A stretch of DNA of 62,466 bases from Rhodobiaceae bacterium (GCA_002704755.1 PAHC01000011.1:258491-320956), one strand, 5' to 3'; positions 9,936-21,104 are shown, counted from the stretch's first letter. Made by a program: numbers and translations. Notes: generated by a model from the sequence alone, not told the origin.

Positions 9936-10217
9936 ATGACTGTTAAATCAAAAAGATTGCCTTGGCCCACAAATCCAGAACAAACTAAATTTGTAAAAGA
10001 TTTCAAGTTTCAAGATTTCAAAACTGCTTGGTTATTCATGAATAAAGTAGCAATTGAAGCAGAAAAAATAGACCATCATCCTAATTGGTCAAATAGTTAT
10101 AACATGGTTCATATTGAGCTAACAACACATGATGAAGGAATGATTACGGAGAAAGATATCAATCTTGCAAATCAAATTGACTACATTGAAGATAATATCA
10201 GATCAGAAAAAAAATGA
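9936..10217 (+). CDS. phhB: 4a-hydroxytetrahydrobiopterin dehydratase (pterin-4-alpha-carbinolamine dehydratase)
   Basis: FKDFKTAW..KVAIEAEKIDHHPNWSNSYNMVHIELTTHDEG signature. Confidence 0.92.
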   Translation: MTVKSKRLPWPTNPEQTKFVKDFKFQDFKTAWLFMNKVAIEAEKIDHHPNWSNSYNMVHIELTTHDEGMITEKDINLANQIDYIEDNIRSEKK

Positions 10218-10699
10218 CAGATATAACAATCATTGCACGTGGATATTTTTCAATTGGAGTCCAGAATATCTCTAAACCAATGAATCTTGGAAATTTGATT
10301 AGATCGGCTCATGCATTTGGAGCCAACTCTGTTTTCACGGTAAATCCACATCAAAGAGTAAAAGAAAATATTACAAAATTAAATAAATCAGATACGTCGA
10401 AGTCTGGTTTGCATTTGCCCTACTTCGAATGGCAAAAGATTGATGATATGATGATACCCAAGGGATGTAAATTGGTTGGTATTGAGATTACTGATGATGC
10501 CGATGATTTGCCAAATTTTGTCCACCCAATACAAGCTATGTATATTTTGGGCCCAGAAAAAGGCTCTTTATCTCCAGATACATTGCAAAAATGTGATTTT
10601 ATAATAAAAATACCTACAAAATTTTCACTAAATGTGGCAATAGCTGGTGCAATCGTAATGTACGATAGATTAAAAACAATTGGAAAAAAAACAAAATAG
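10214..10699 (+). CDS. TrmH/SpoU-family RNA methyltransferase
   Basis: NLGNLIRSAHAFGA..., YILGPEKGSLS..., IKIPTKFSLNVAIAGAIVMYDRL SPOUT motifs. Confidence 0.9.
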   Translation: MTDITIIARGYFSIGVQNISKPMNLGNLIRSAHAFGANSVFTVNPHQRVKENITKLNKSDTSKSGLHLPYFEWQKIDDMMIPKGCKLVGIEITDDADDLPNFVHPIQAMYILGPEKGSLSPDTLQKCDFIIKIPTKFSLNVAIAGAIVMYDRLKTIGKKTK

Positions 10700-10780
10700 A
10701 AACACTCAATAATTAGATTTGTTTACTAAAAATAAATAATTTTTTTTTTATTCTAATAACGTTTATGGGATTAGTTATTT

Positions 10781-11314
10781 ATGCGCATATCTAGAAAAAA
10801 TCTAATACACTCCAGTATTATACTTATATCTTTTTTATTAGTCACAAACTTATATGCTGCAAGTGTAAATGAGCCACAATTAAAAAGTAGATTCGGTGAT
10901 TGGCGAGTCTTTACACATGAAATTAATGGCGAAAAACTCTGCTATATTGCCAGCACACCCATTAAACAAGATCCAAACGATAGAAATTGGAACCCAAATT
11001 TTTTTATATCAAAAATTAAACTAAATGGAAAAAATTATAATCAGCCAAGCTTATATATTGGATATAAATTAAAAGGGGAGACTTCTGTATCAATTAAAAT
11101 ATTAAATAGTACATTCAGATTAGCAACAGATGAAGCGCGAGAGCGAGCTTGGTTAGTTACTGAAGATGAAGAGCAAAAAATCATTGAGGCAATGAAAAAA
11201 GGCTACCAAATGATTATTAAAGGTACATCAGAATTTGGAACAAATACAACTGATCACTACTCACTGAAAGGCGTAATTAGAAGTCTTCAAGAACTAGACT
11301 CAATATGTCCTTGA
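10781..11314 (+). CDS. invasion-associated locus B (IalB)-like secreted protein
   Basis: N-terminal signal peptide, FGDWRVFTHEINGEKLCYIASTP, C-terminal Cys; similar to IalB-family architecture. Confidence 0.65.
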   Translation: MRISRKNLIHSSIILISFLLVTNLYAASVNEPQLKSRFGDWRVFTHEINGEKLCYIASTPIKQDPNDRNWNPNFFISKIKLNGKNYNQPSLYIGYKLKGETSVSIKILNSTFRLATDEARERAWLVTEDEEQKIIEAMKKGYQMIIKGTSEFGTNTTDHYSLKGVIRSLQELDSICP

Positions 11315-11343
11315 ATTCCAAAGTGAAAGCATTATAAGATTTA

Positions 11344-12492
11344 ATGATGATCACCGTTCATGAAAATTTACCGCCAAAGGGCGGTGATAAAAGTAATTTA
11401 CAGACAGTATATGGTAAATTACAATCTGAACTTCTCGAAGATCTCAAAAATTATAACATCCCAACAAAGCACAATTCTATGCGAACAAAACAACTATGGA
11501 ATTGGACATTCCTAGGGGGTGTAAAGGAATTCTCTGAGATAAAAAATATGCCCAAAGAGCTTCTAAATGAGCTATCTAAAAAATACACCTTTACGCGGGA
11601 TTCAATAACAATGGAGCAGGAATCGAGTGATGGTACAATAAAATGGTTAATAGATCTTGCATCTAAAAACAACTCCACCAATAATCAAATTGAAACTGTA
11701 TTTATTCCAGAGAAAAACAGAGGAACTCTGTGTATATCTAGCCAAATTGGGTGCACGCTAAATTGTTCTTTTTGTCATACTGGAACGCAAAAACTCGTTA
11801 GAAATCTTACAGCAGATGAGATTGTTTCTCAATTGTTAATTGCAAAAGATAGGCTAGATGACTGGCATCGAAATAACCCTAATAACATAAGGAAGATTAC
11901 AAATGTTGTACTGATGGGAATGGGTGAGCCACTTTACAATTTTGATAATGTAAAGAAAGCACTATTAATAATGACTGATTGTGACGGTTTAGCTTTTTCT
12001 AAGAGACGAGTTACACTCTCTACATCAGGTATAGTCCCATTTATTGAAAGGGTTGGTAATGAAATTGGTGTATCACTTGCAGTATCTTTACATGCTACAA
12101 ATGACGAAGTAAGAGATATCCTAGTTCCAATAAACAAGAAATACCCCATTAGAGAGTTGATTAATGCATGCGAAAATTATCCAAGACTAAAAAACTCAAG
12201 TAAAATTACTTTTGAATATGTAATGCTGAAGGATGTTAACGATAGTTTGACAGACGCAAAGGCACTAATAAAATTACTTAGAAATATACCAGCAAAAATT
12301 AATCTTATTCCGTTTAACCCATGGCCAGGTTCTAACTATATTTGTTCGGATATGGAACAAATAAAGAAGTTTTCAGCCGTAATAAATAATGCAGGATTAT
12401 CAGCTCCAATAAGGAAACCAAGAGGACAAGATATTTTAGCAGCTTGTGGTCAGTTGAAGTCTGAAACATTAAGATTAAGAGATAAAAAGTAA
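11344..12492 (+). CDS. rlmN: 23S rRNA (adenine2503-C2)-methyltransferase RlmN
   Basis: Radical [14 protein letters not shown] motif; [17 protein letters not shown]. Confidence 0.96.
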   Translation: MMITVHENLPPKGGDKSNLQTVYGKLQSELLEDLKNYNIPTKHNSMRTKQLWNWTFLGGVKEFSEIKNMPKELLNELSKKYTFTRDSITMEQESSDGTIKWLIDLASKNNSTNNQIETVFIPEKNRGTLCISSQIGCTLNCSFCHTGTQKLVRNLTADEIVSQLLIAKDRLDDWHRNNPNNIRKITNVVLMGMGEPLYNFDNVKKALLIMTDCDGLAFSKRRVTLSTSGIVPFIERVGNEIGVSLAVSLHATNDEVRDILVPINKKYPIRELINACENYPRLKNSSKITFEYVMLKDVNDSLTDAKALIKLLRNIPAKINLIPFNPWPGSNYICSDMEQIKKFSAVINNAGLSAPIRKPRGQDILAACGQLKSETLRLRDKK

Positions 12493-12528
12493 TATACTTT
12501 AATTAATTAATATTTTATATCTACAGTT

Positions 12529-13749
12529 ATGACAAATAATATAAAAAAAGTAGTGTTAGCATATTCCGGCGGTCTAGATACGTCGATAATACTTAAATGG
12601 TTACAAAATCAATATAATTGTGAAGTGGTAACATTTACTGCCGACCTGGGTCAAGGGGAAGAAATTGAACCTGCTCGAAAAAAAGCGGAGATGTTCGGTG
12701 TTAAACAAATCTACATAGAAGATCTAAGAGAAGATTTTGTTAAAAATTATATTTTCCCAATGTTTAGAGCAAACACTCTTTATGAAGGTCAATATCTACT
12801 GGGAACAGCTATTGCAAGGCCATTAATTGCAAAAAGGCAAATAGAAATTGCAGAAGAAACTGGTGCAGATGCTGTATGTCACGGAGCTACAGGAAAAGGG
12901 AATGACCAAGTCAGATTTGAGTTTGGTTATTATTCTTTGAACCCATCAATAAAAGTCATTGCTCCATGGAGAGATTGGGAACTAACATCAAGATCTAAAT
13001 TAATTGAATTTGCTGAACAAAACCAGATCCCAATTCCAAAAGATAAAAAAGGTGAAGCTCCTTTTTCGGTTGACGCTAACCTTCTTCACACTTCATCAGA
13101 AGGTAAATTAATTGAAAATCCAGAAAATGAAGCTCCAGAATATATTTTTCAAAGAACCTTATCAATTGATGATGCAAATAATACACCAACAACAGTTACA
13201 ATAGGTTTTGAATGTGGAGATCCAATATCAATTGGTGGTGTAAAACTATCCCCAGCTACACTTTTTGAAAAATTAAATGACTTAGGTAAAAACAATGGAA
13301 TTGGAAGATTAGATCTAATTGAAAATAGATTTGTTGGTATGAAAAGTAGAGGTATCTATGAAACACCCGGCGGAACAATATTATTGAAGGCGCATAGAGC
13401 AATAGAAGAATTAACTCTGGACTCAGGTACAATGCATTTGAAAGATGAATTAATGCCAAAGTATGCAACGTTAATATATAATGGGCTATGGTTCTCGCCA
13501 GAAAGAGAGATGCTCCAAAAAGCAATTGACGAATCCCAGAAATACGTCACTGGAGAGATTACTCTTAAATTATATAAAGGTAATATACTTATATCTAATA
13601 GGCAAAGTAATCATTCACTCTATGATACTGATCTTGTTAGCTTTGAGGATAGTGATACAGATTACGATCAATCAGATGCTGGTGGATTCATAAAAATCAA
13701 CTCTCTAAGGCTTAGATTACTTGCAAAAAGAAACAAAAAAAACAGTTAG
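12529..13749 (+). CDS. argG: argininosuccinate synthase
   Basis: [33 protein letters not shown]. Confidence 0.98.
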   Translation: MTNNIKKVVLAYSGGLDTSIILKWLQNQYNCEVVTFTADLGQGEEIEPARKKAEMFGVKQIYIEDLREDFVKNYIFPMFRANTLYEGQYLLGTAIARPLIAKRQIEIAEETGADAVCHGATGKGNDQVRFEFGYYSLNPSIKVIAPWRDWELTSRSKLIEFAEQNQIPIPKDKKGEAPFSVDANLLHTSSEGKLIENPENEAPEYIFQRTLSIDDANNTPTTVTIGFECGDPISIGGVKLSPATLFEKLNDLGKNNGIGRLDLIENRFVGMKSRGIYETPGGTILLKAHRAIEELTLDSGTMHLKDELMPKYATLIYNGLWFSPEREMLQKAIDESQKYVTGEITLKLYKGNILISNRQSNHSLYDTDLVSFEDSDTDYDQSDAGGFIKINSLRLRLLAKRNKKNS

Positions 13750-14643
13750 TCACAATTCCATCTGAAATTTTGTAGCCTTAAGCGTGTTATTCATTAGGCA
13801 TGCTACTGTCATCAAACCAACTCCACCTGGAACAGGTGTAATATATGCAACTTTTTCTATTACCCCATTAAAATCCACATCTCCGACTAATTTAGTTTTT
13901 GTTTCCCCATCTCGTTCATAAGTTATTCTATTTATACCAACATCTATAACTATAGAACCTTCTCTAACCCAATCAGCATTGACAAATTTAGGTATACCAA
14001 TGGCAGCAATAAGTATATCTGCGTTCTTCGTGTATGACTCAATATTCCTCGTTTTCGAATGAACCTGTGTAACTGTACAATTAGAGTTTGTTAACAATTG
14101 ACACATTGGTTTTCCTACTAAATTAGATCTGCCAATCACAACAGCATTCATCCCAGATAAATCATCTACTGTAGATTTTAACATTATATGAGAGCCCTGT
14201 GGTGTACAGGGAACTAAGCTTTCGATTCCATTCATTAATTTGCCCGCATTAATAGGATGTAATCCATCAACATCTTTATTTGGGTTAATGAAATTAATGA
14301 TAGTTTGTTTGTTTATGTGCTCAGGAAGCGGAAACTGTACCAAAATACCATTAACATCATCGTCCTTATTTAGCCTATCGATCAGCTCTAATAATTCAGT
14401 TTCTGTTGTAGTACTCTCCAACTTATATTCAAGTGAGTTAATACCAACTTTGTCACACATAAGCTTTTTGTTTCTAACGTATACGGCACTTGCAGGATCA
14501 TCTCCAACTAGTACTACAGCTAAAGCTGGTATAATTCCGTTTTTTTTAATATCATTTATCGATTCTGTCACCTCATCAAGCACTCTGGCTGAGATAACTC
14601 TTCCATCAATTAATTTATGATGATGGTCTGGATGAACTACCAA
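13750..14643 (-). CDS. folD: bifunctional methylenetetrahydrofolate dehydrogenase/cyclohydrolase FolD
   Basis: GILVQFPLPEHI, VVIGRSNLVGKPM, TPVPGGVGLMTVACLM. Confidence 0.98.
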   Translation of the reverse strand: MVVHPDHHHKLIDGRVISARVLDEVTESINDIKKNGIIPALAVVLVGDDPASAVYVRNKKLMCDKVGINSLEYKLESTTTETELLELIDRLNKDDDVNGILVQFPLPEHINKQTIINFINPNKDVDGLHPINAGKLMNGIESLVPCTPQGSHIMLKSTVDDLSGMNAVVIGRSNLVGKPMCQLLTNSNCTVTQVHSKTRNIESYTKNADILIAAIGIPKFVNADWVREGSIVIDVGINRITYERDGETKTKLVGDVDFNGVIEKVAYITPVPGGVGLMTVACLMNNTLKATKFQMEL

Positions 14644-14661
14644 TGTGTTTCTCCGATACTA

Positions 14662-14952
14662 TTAAATATTAATTATCAAGATATTGATGAGATCTTTAAT
14701 GATAAATAATATAAAGATTGCAATCAGGGGGCTAAAATCAAGACCATTATATGATGGAATATATCTTCTTATTGGGTTCAAAATAGGTGTAGTCATTTTA
14801 TAAAGAAAGTCAGATATTACTGAAACTATATAATGCCTGGAATTCAATATACCAAAATGCAATAGCCACTCAGTTAAAACATTTAGTATTAGCAACCAAA
14901 CAATCAGACCCGCAATCCATTGAATAAACATTAATGTATGCATAAAGACCAT
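14662..14952 (-). CDS. YggT family membrane protein
   Basis: NPIRRYIPSYNGLDFSPLIAIFILFII YggT signature. Confidence 0.88.
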   Translation of the reverse strand: MVFMHTLMFIQWIAGLIVWLLILNVLTEWLLHFGILNSRHYIVSVISDFLYKMTTPILNPIRRYIPSYNGLDFSPLIAIFILFIIKDLINILIINI

Positions 14953-15021
14953 ATTAATTAATCCTAATTTTTGTATCTAATATTAATATAATTTGCATAA
15001 GTCATATATTCAATTGGTATG

Positions 15022-15825
15022 TTAGTTCTTATTCTTTTTTTTCATAAAAATGGCAAGGATTATCGAAATTTCATAAAGTAGTATTAATGGTAATGCTAAT
15101 AAAAATTGGCTTATTACATCTGGTGGAGTCAAAATTGCAGCAATTACAAATGAAAAAAGTATGCAATATTTCCTCTTTGAGGTTAACCATTTTACATCAA
15201 TTACCCCAATTCTAACTAAAAGCAGTATTAAAATTGGTAATTGGAAACAGATTCCAAAAGCAAGAATTAGTCTCATAACAAGGGATAAATATTCAGAAAT
15301 CCTAGGCTCAACTTCAATTGGTAATCCTGAGCCGTTGGATGGGAGTTCGAATGACAGAAAGAAATTCCAGGCGATCGGCATTACGACATAATAAACCATG
15401 ATGAAACTTAGAAAAAAAAGGAATGGTGTGGCAAGCATGAATGGCAGAAAGATATTTTTCTCATTTTTATATAGACCTGGTGAAATATATTTCCAGATCT
15501 GGATGAGAATGAGAGGTAAAGAAATAAACAATGACAAATAAAAAGCTACTTTGATTTGTGTAAAAAAACCTTCATGCAAAGCTGTAAATATCATTCGTCC
15601 TCCCCGCTCGTTTATTAAATCTGCGAGTGGTTGCTGTAAAAAAATATATACTTGTGCCGAAATGCTTGTATCAAAATTTATAAATTTAAAATTTATTATT
15701 GATATACAAAAAATGAAGATAAATAATGCAAACGAGTATATCAATCTAGATCTTAACTCAGCAATATGATCTAAAATTGACATTTTTTTATCATCTAATT
15801 CTTCGGTATCGTTCATTATATCCAA
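15022..15825 (-). CDS. tatC: twin-arginine translocase subunit TatC
   Basis: HIAELRSRLIYS..., F(M)..PFLFFLSFIMVYYVVMP, tat operon context. Confidence 0.96.
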   Translation of the reverse strand: MDIMNDTEELDDKKMSILDHIAELRSRLIYSFALFIFIFCISIINFKFINFDTSISAQVYIFLQQPLADLINERGGRMIFTALHEGFFTQIKVAFYLSLFISLPLILIQIWKYISPGLYKNEKNIFLPFMLATPFLFFLSFIMVYYVVMPIAWNFFLSFELPSNGSGLPIEVEPRISEYLSLVMRLILAFGICFQLPILILLLVRIGVIDVKWLTSKRKYCILFSFVIAAILTPPDVISQFLLALPLILLYEISIILAIFMKKKNKN

Positions 15826-15843
15826 ACTTTTAGTGCTGCTTTT

Positions 15844-16110
15844 TTATTCTTTAATATTTTTAATTTCATCAATTTCTTTTGTGAGATCATTGTTGTAATT
15901 AATATCTCTCATAGTTTCTTTCACCTTATCAAGATCTTCCTTACTAAGAATACTCTCAGTTTCTTCGAGAAAATCTCTTGAGATACGTTTTATTTTTCTA
16001 GAAAATTTCAAGAATGTATTCAGAGCTGTCGGCAGCTCTTTGGGACCAAGTATTAAAACTATAACAACCGAAATAATTAGAAGTTCTTGCCAGCCAATAT
16101 TAAACATCAA
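15844..16110 (-). CDS. tatB: Sec-independent protein translocase TatB
   Basis: MMFNIGWQELLIISVVIVLILGPKELP. Confidence 0.93.
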   Translation of the reverse strand: MMFNIGWQELLIISVVIVLILGPKELPTALNTFLKFSRKIKRISRDFLEETESILSKEDLDKVKETMRDINYNNDLTKEIDEIKNIKE

Positions 16111-16118
16111 CTACACTT

Positions 16119-16310
16119 TTACTTTGAATCCTTATTAGAATCTTCAGTGTCATCATCTGTTTCTTTAATTTCACCTTTTACACCGTCTCTGAAACTTCTT
16201 AGACCAACCCCAAGATCACCAAGCATTTTAGAGATCTTTCCTGGCCTTGAAAATAGCAATAGCACAATTAAACCAATTACCACCCACTGCCAAAAACCAG
16301 ATATTCCCAT
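16119..16310 (-). CDS. tatA: Sec-independent protein translocase TatA
   Basis: GFWQWVVIGLIVLLLFSRPGKISKMLGDLGVGLRSFRDG. Confidence 0.93.
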   Translation of the reverse strand: MGISGFWQWVVIGLIVLLLFSRPGKISKMLGDLGVGLRSFRDGVKGEIKETDDDTEDSNKDSK

Positions 16311-16520
16311 AATTAACTCCTATACAACTTACTGTTTTTATTGTTTTATTTTGAATAAGTTCTGAAACTGATTTACTAAGTAACTGAATTACTCAAAAAA
16401 CATTTTACTTGTTTTACAGACTAAATGACTTTTATTTAGACACATAATCTTATTACATATAGTATATTTCATATTTTGTATTTATAAAATAACTAATAAT
16501 TCATTATTGGGAGATAAAAA

Positions 16521-16799
16521 ATGTTCAATTTAATTAAAAATATAATAGGTGGCTCTCCTAAAAATGATGAGAGCCATAATTACAAAGAATATAAGATTAT
16601 CCCTAAACCAAAAAGAAGCGGTGGCTCCTTTACAACAGAGGGGAAGATTATAAAAGATACAGACGAATATCAAGAGGCATACTTTATCAGGACTGACACA
16701 TTCAGTAAAAAAGAGGATGCTGTAGATTGTATTATTAGAAAAGCCAAGATTATCATTGATGAAAATGGTGATAAGATTTTTGAGAAAGATTGGTTATAA
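16521..16799 (+). CDS. HlyU-family protein
   Basis: YKIIPKPKRSGGSFTTEGKI...YFIRTDTFSKKEDA..KAKIIIDENGD. Confidence 0.75.
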   Translation: MFNLIKNIIGGSPKNDESHNYKEYKIIPKPKRSGGSFTTEGKIIKDTDEYQEAYFIRTDTFSKKEDAVDCIIRKAKIIIDENGDKIFEKDWL

Positions 16800-17303
16800 A
16801 TTTTTGGGTATCACAAATTCAAAACTAGCTAAACTCTCTTGATTAATATTTGACCAATCATTCGCCTTATATTTCAGTATAGAAAATCCGCACGTATTAT
16901 ATTTTTGATAATCTGTTCGAAGAATTTTATTTCTTGGAACTAAGAGGCTTACCAAATCTGATAGTGTGGGCTCATGGTTGACTAATAATATGGAGTCAAT
17001 TCTTTTATCTTGATGGAACAGGATGTTTAGTAGAAAAGATGCATGGCACCCATATAGATCATCATCATATATGATGTCCTTTTTTCCTTTATCGGAGCAC
17101 AAGTTCATTAAACTCAAAGTCTGTTTACATCTCTGAGCGGTTGAACAATAGATAATGTTTGGGTTTATATTATTTCTTTTAACATAACTTCCAAGGAGGG
17201 CAGCATCATTGACCCCTCTATCAGCAAGCACTCTATCTTTATCAATTTGATATGGATCAGCCCAATCGGATTTGGCGTGACGAAGTAAATATACAGTCTT
17301 CAA
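16794..17303 (-). CDS. histidine phosphatase (SixA-like) family protein
   Basis: VYLLRHAKSDWADP RHG-type motif; LLVNHEPTLSDL. Confidence 0.88.
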   Translation of the reverse strand: MKTVYLLRHAKSDWADPYQIDKDRVLADRGVNDAALLGSYVKRNNINPNIIYCSTAQRCKQTLSLMNLCSDKGKKDIIYDDDLYGCHASFLLNILFHQDKRIDSILLVNHEPTLSDLVSLLVPRNKILRTDYQKYNTCGFSILKYKANDWSNINQESLASFEFVIPKNL

Positions 17304-17318
17304 TTTAACGCCAATTAG

Positions 17319-18404
17319 TTACTCAAAAAATCGCTCATCGATTCCCATTAGCTCCAATGCATTTAAACCACAAATCTTTTCCCTATCTGACTCAGTCAGT
17401 TCTGGTATTTGGTAAACATGCTCAACTGGGTTAAATTCAGCCATATCAAACGGATAGTCTGTTCCAAGTAAGATACGATCCACTCCATATTGCTTTATTA
17501 AGAAGCTTAATTGTTCATTGGAAAAAACAAGAGTGTCAAAATAAAATTTTGAGAGATAGTAGCTTGGCTTCATGTGGATGTCTTCCCTGCAATCTGGGCG
17601 TGCACCATACGCATGATCCATTCTCGCAAAGTAATGTGATGCAAATGCACCCCCATGACTTAAAACAAATTTTAAATTAGGGAATTTCTCTAATACACCA
17701 CCAAATATCAAATAATGGATCCCAACTGTGGTATCTAATGGATTCCCGATAATGTTCATCATATGATATTTTGATAACCGTGGGCTTGAGAATGATGATG
17801 GGTGTATCAGTATTGGGATATTGAGTTCCTGCACCGCTTCCCAAAAAGGATAGAGCCTTTCAGATGATAACTCTTCATCCTCTTTCACCCTTGCTCCAAT
17901 TTGTATACCCTTAAATCCAAGTTCATTAATACATCTTTTTAGTTCTTTTATTGCTAATTCGGTATCTTGTAATGGCACTGTACCCAAGCCAACATGTGAA
18001 GATTTATTTTCATTAACCGCCCTATGAATTCCATCATTTACTATTTGGCTTGATTCATGACCAAGAGACGGCTCAGTTGAGTAATAAAATTGTCTTGGTG
18101 CGCAAGATAATGCAGCAATGTCAACTTGCATTTTCTCCATATCTGGAAGTCTAAAGCCCATGTCTGTCAAATATGGGGCTCTTTCAGAATGATGTTTTAG
18201 AGTTTGTTCTTTTGATGCCTGACTTGCATATCTGAGTTGAACATTTGAATCATCAGGAATTCTATCACCAATGAGTTTATCTGCTTCAAGAATTCTCATG
18301 TGAATATGAAAATCTACTGTTTTTGTCTTTGGTCTAGGCTTATCCTTGAGGTGCTCTCTCCCAGCAGTGGGCCCGTAAGGCCTCATTGGTATATCATGTT
18401 CCAT
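17319..18404 (-). CDS. amidohydrolase (ACMSD-like metal-dependent hydrolase)
   Basis: VDFHIHMR N-terminal metal motif, GFKGIQIGARV, LSHGGAFASHYFARM, RILLGTDYPFDM. Confidence 0.88.
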   Translation of the reverse strand: MEHDIPMRPYGPTAGREHLKDKPRPKTKTVDFHIHMRILEADKLIGDRIPDDSNVQLRYASQASKEQTLKHHSERAPYLTDMGFRLPDMEKMQVDIAALSCAPRQFYYSTEPSLGHESSQIVNDGIHRAVNENKSSHVGLGTVPLQDTELAIKELKRCINELGFKGIQIGARVKEDEELSSERLYPFWEAVQELNIPILIHPSSFSSPRLSKYHMMNIIGNPLDTTVGIHYLIFGGVLEKFPNLKFVLSHGGAFASHYFARMDHAYGARPDCREDIHMKPSYYLSKFYFDTLVFSNEQLSFLIKQYGVDRILLGTDYPFDMAEFNPVEHVYQIPELTESDREKICGLNALELMGIDERFFE

Positions 18405-18518
18405 TTGTAAATCCTTTATCTTAAATTCTATGATTTTAATAAGTTATTATTATTCCATAACTTGTTTGATGTGACAATCAAACATAGCAAAATAAAATAT
18501 AAATTTCTATATCTTTGA

Positions 18519-18929
18519 TTATGAAAAGTTTACAAATAATTTTGAGATATGATACCCGATGTATGATGATAAACCCGTCAATAATGTACCCCAAATAGTA
18601 TCAACAATAGTTACTTGTAGTGGCCAATCCTTCAATGTTGAGTAATTTGTCATATCATATGTAAGATATGCAAAAAATCCAAATAAAGCACCATAAATGA
18701 GTGCTGTATTTGCACTTCCATCTCTCAAAGCAGGTATAGTGGAAAAAATTAATATACCAACTACATATATAGAATAAAAGATAGCTGCTGCTTGCAGATT
18801 CGGTTTATCAGCAAGAATAAAACCAAGATTTCCAAAGTAGAATTTTTTTGCAATAAAGCCTAACCATATAGCATCAATTATGAGAAATATTGTTAGTACA
18901 ATAATATATGTTATTAAGTATTTTGTCAT
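18519..18929 (-). CDS. DUF2177 family membrane protein
   Basis: DAIWLGFIAKKFY, ALFGFFAYLTYDMTNYSTLKDWPLQVTIVDTIWGT typical of DUF2177. Confidence 0.88.
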   Translation of the reverse strand: MTKYLITYIIVLTIFLIIDAIWLGFIAKKFYFGNLGFILADKPNLQAAAIFYSIYVVGILIFSTIPALRDGSANTALIYGALFGFFAYLTYDMTNYSTLKDWPLQVTIVDTIWGTLLTGLSSYIGYHISKLFVNFS

Positions 18930-18957
18930 AGCATTACCATTTGTATCATGAACTTAT

Positions 18958-18983
18958 AACGTTTACAAATATTGCATAGATCA
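18958..18983 (-). promoter_or_regulatory. candidate ECF-sigma promoter, TGATCT-N14-AACGTT, oriented toward DUF2177
   Basis: Exact match, including spacing, to the site upstream of the ECF sigma gene at 24275-24300. Confidence 0.6.
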
Positions 18984-18998
18984 AAAAAGTAAAAACAA

Positions 18999-20306
18999 TT
19001 GAGAAATATCTTGTCTGAAAAAATTGCAATTATAGGTGGAGGAATATCAGGATTATCCTCTGCATGGCACATATCTCAAACTCATAATGTCACACTTTTT
19101 GAAAAAAATAATTACCTGGGGGGGCATGCAAATACAATACTTGTAAGTGAAAAACAAAATAAAGTTGTGCCAGTTGATGTAGGCTTCATGGTCTTTAATG
19201 AAATTTGCTATCCAAATCTTATCCAGCTATTCCAAAAGTTGGGTGTTCAGTCACATAACTCTGATATGAGTTTTTCAGTTTCAGATAAAATAAAAGGTTA
19301 TGAATATTCAGGTTCAGGATTAGGTGGTTACTTTGGACAAAGAAAAAATTTATTCAGTTTAAGACATTGGGGACAACTATTATCAATAGTAAGATTTTAT
19401 TCAAAAGCGCAAATAAATATTAAAAAATATAAAACTAATACAACCTTATTAGAGTTTTTAAAGGCCGAGAAACTATCTGACTTCTTCATAGAAAACCACA
19501 TAATACCTATGTGCAGTGCAATATGGTCTTGTGATAATGACGAGATGTTATCCTACCCTGCTCATGATTTTGTTAGCTTCTTTATTAATCATGGATTATT
19601 CAAGCTAAAAAACAGACCCAAATGGAAATCTGTAACTGGTGGGAGTAAAGAATATGTCGAGGCAATCAAAGCATCCCATAAATTCAAAATCAAACTAAAT
19701 GCAAACATTACAAAGATAGAAAAAAAAGAAGAAAAATTTGAAATTATTTTGGATAATGGTGAAAAAGATATATACGACAAATTAATCTTAGCTTCGCCTG
19801 CTAATGAAAGTAAAAAACTAATTGAGTCAGTTGATGAACAATTAGCAGATCTGTTGACTAAGTTTAAATATCAAAAGAATTTAGGCATATTGCACTCTGA
19901 CCCAGATATCATGCCTATTTCAAAAAAAATATGGGCAAGTTGGAACTACACACGCACCAACAAAGATAGTTCAAAATTATCTGTGACTTATTGGCTCAAT
20001 AGTATCCAAAAAATTGATAGTCAAAAAAATTATTTTCTTACTCTAAATCCAGGAGATCAGATCCAAGAAAATCAAATACACAAAAAAATTTATTTCTCAC
20101 ATCCAATTTTTGATTTAGATAATAAAAATACAAAAAAAGAAATTATAAAAAGGCAGGGTAATAATAATATTTGGGTATGCGGCAGCTATTTAGGTTTTGG
20201 GTTTCACGAAGATGGAATACAGAGTGGACTCATAGTTTCAGAAGATATACTAAAAAAAGCAAGACCATGGAAGGTAAAAGAAGGCTCAAATAGAATAGCA
20301 GTTTAG
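18999..20306 (+). CDS. NAD(P)/FAD-dependent oxidoreductase (amine-oxidase/desaturase-like), in operon with DUF1365 and CFA-synthase-like genes
   Basis: IAIIGGGISGLSSAWHISQTHNVTLFEKNNYLGGHANTI dinucleotide-binding motif; WVCGSYLGFGFHEDGIQSGL; TTG start likely. Confidence 0.9.
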   Translation: MRNILSEKIAIIGGGISGLSSAWHISQTHNVTLFEKNNYLGGHANTILVSEKQNKVVPVDVGFMVFNEICYPNLIQLFQKLGVQSHNSDMSFSVSDKIKGYEYSGSGLGGYFGQRKNLFSLRHWGQLLSIVRFYSKAQINIKKYKTNTTLLEFLKAEKLSDFFIENHIIPMCSAIWSCDNDEMLSYPAHDFVSFFINHGLFKLKNRPKWKSVTGGSKEYVEAIKASHKFKIKLNANITKIEKKEEKFEIILDNGEKDIYDKLILASPANESKKLIESVDEQLADLLTKFKYQKNLGILHSDPDIMPISKKIWASWNYTRTNKDSSKLSVTYWLNSIQKIDSQKNYFLTLNPGDQIQENQIHKKIYFSHPIFDLDNKNTKKEIIKRQGNNNIWVCGSYLGFGFHEDGIQSGLIVSEDILKKARPWKVKEGSNRIAV

Positions 20307-20330
20307 TCAGAAATTTATTATGATAATACT

Positions 20331-21104
20331 ATGATGAATAGCAATATCCTCGTTGGCAAAGTAGTACATAAGCGAATAAACCCAATTAAGCACAAACTTC
20401 ATTACAATGTTTTTGCGCTAGAGGTTGACTCAAACAACCTCGAGGATATTGGAAAAAATTCTAGATATTTATCCTACAATAAATTTAATCTCTTTAGTTT
20501 TTTTGATACTGACCATGGTAATGGGAAGTCTATAAGAGATTTTCTATCTGAGATTATTGCAAATACAAAAACAAATAATCCTATTTCAAGGTTTTCGATA
20601 ATTTCGTACCCAAGAGTATTGGGGTATGTGTTCAACCCAATCACAATTTATCTAGGATTTGATGAGTCTAATAAAATTGGACTAATCATTTATGAGGTAA
20701 ATAACACATTTGGACAGAGAGTGATTTATGTATTACCAAACAATAATAAAGAAGAAATAATCTATCAGAGGTGCGACAAGAAGTTATTTATCTCACCATT
20801 TAATGGAGATAACGGAGTATATACTTTTCATGTAAAAGATAATGAGCAATCTTTCCAAATTGGAATTAATTTGAAAGTAGATGATGAACCGATCATAAAT
20901 GCTTACTTCTTTGGTCAAAAATTTGAGCTAAATCATAAAAATCTTATGAAAACATTCAGAAGTAATTTATTCCTAACATTTAAAGTAATTATCGCTATAC
21001 ACTATGAAGCCCTAAAATTATATTTTAAGGGGATGAAATTCAAAAAGAAACCCCAAGTAGAGAAAATTCAAATATGTTACATTAGCGCAGAAGATATAAG
21101 TTAA
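20331..21104 (+). CDS. DUF1365 family protein
   Basis: GKVVHKRINPIKHKLHYNVFAL..., DHGNGKSIRDFL, YPRVLGYVFNPITIYLGF. Confidence 0.92.
   Translation: MMNSNILVGKVVHKRINPIKHKLHYNVFALEVDSNNLEDIGKNSRYLSYNKFNLFSFFDTDHGNGKSIRDFLSEIIANTKTNNPISRFSIISYPRVLGYVFNPITIYLGFDESNKIGLIIYEVNNTFGQRVIYVLPNNNKEEIIYQRCDKKLFISPFNGDNGVYTFHVKDNEQSFQIGINLKVDDEPIINAYFFGQKFELNHKNLMKTFRSNLFLTFKVIIAIHYEALKLYFKGMKFKKKPQVEKIQICYISAEDIS

Noticed and set aside
10758-10763. AACGTT upstream of the IalB-like gene
   Set aside because: Poly-T rather than a TGATCT-like element at the required spacing.
14240-14620. 126-aa ORF antisense to folD
   Set aside because: Low-complexity Ser/Leu-rich shadow frame of folD.
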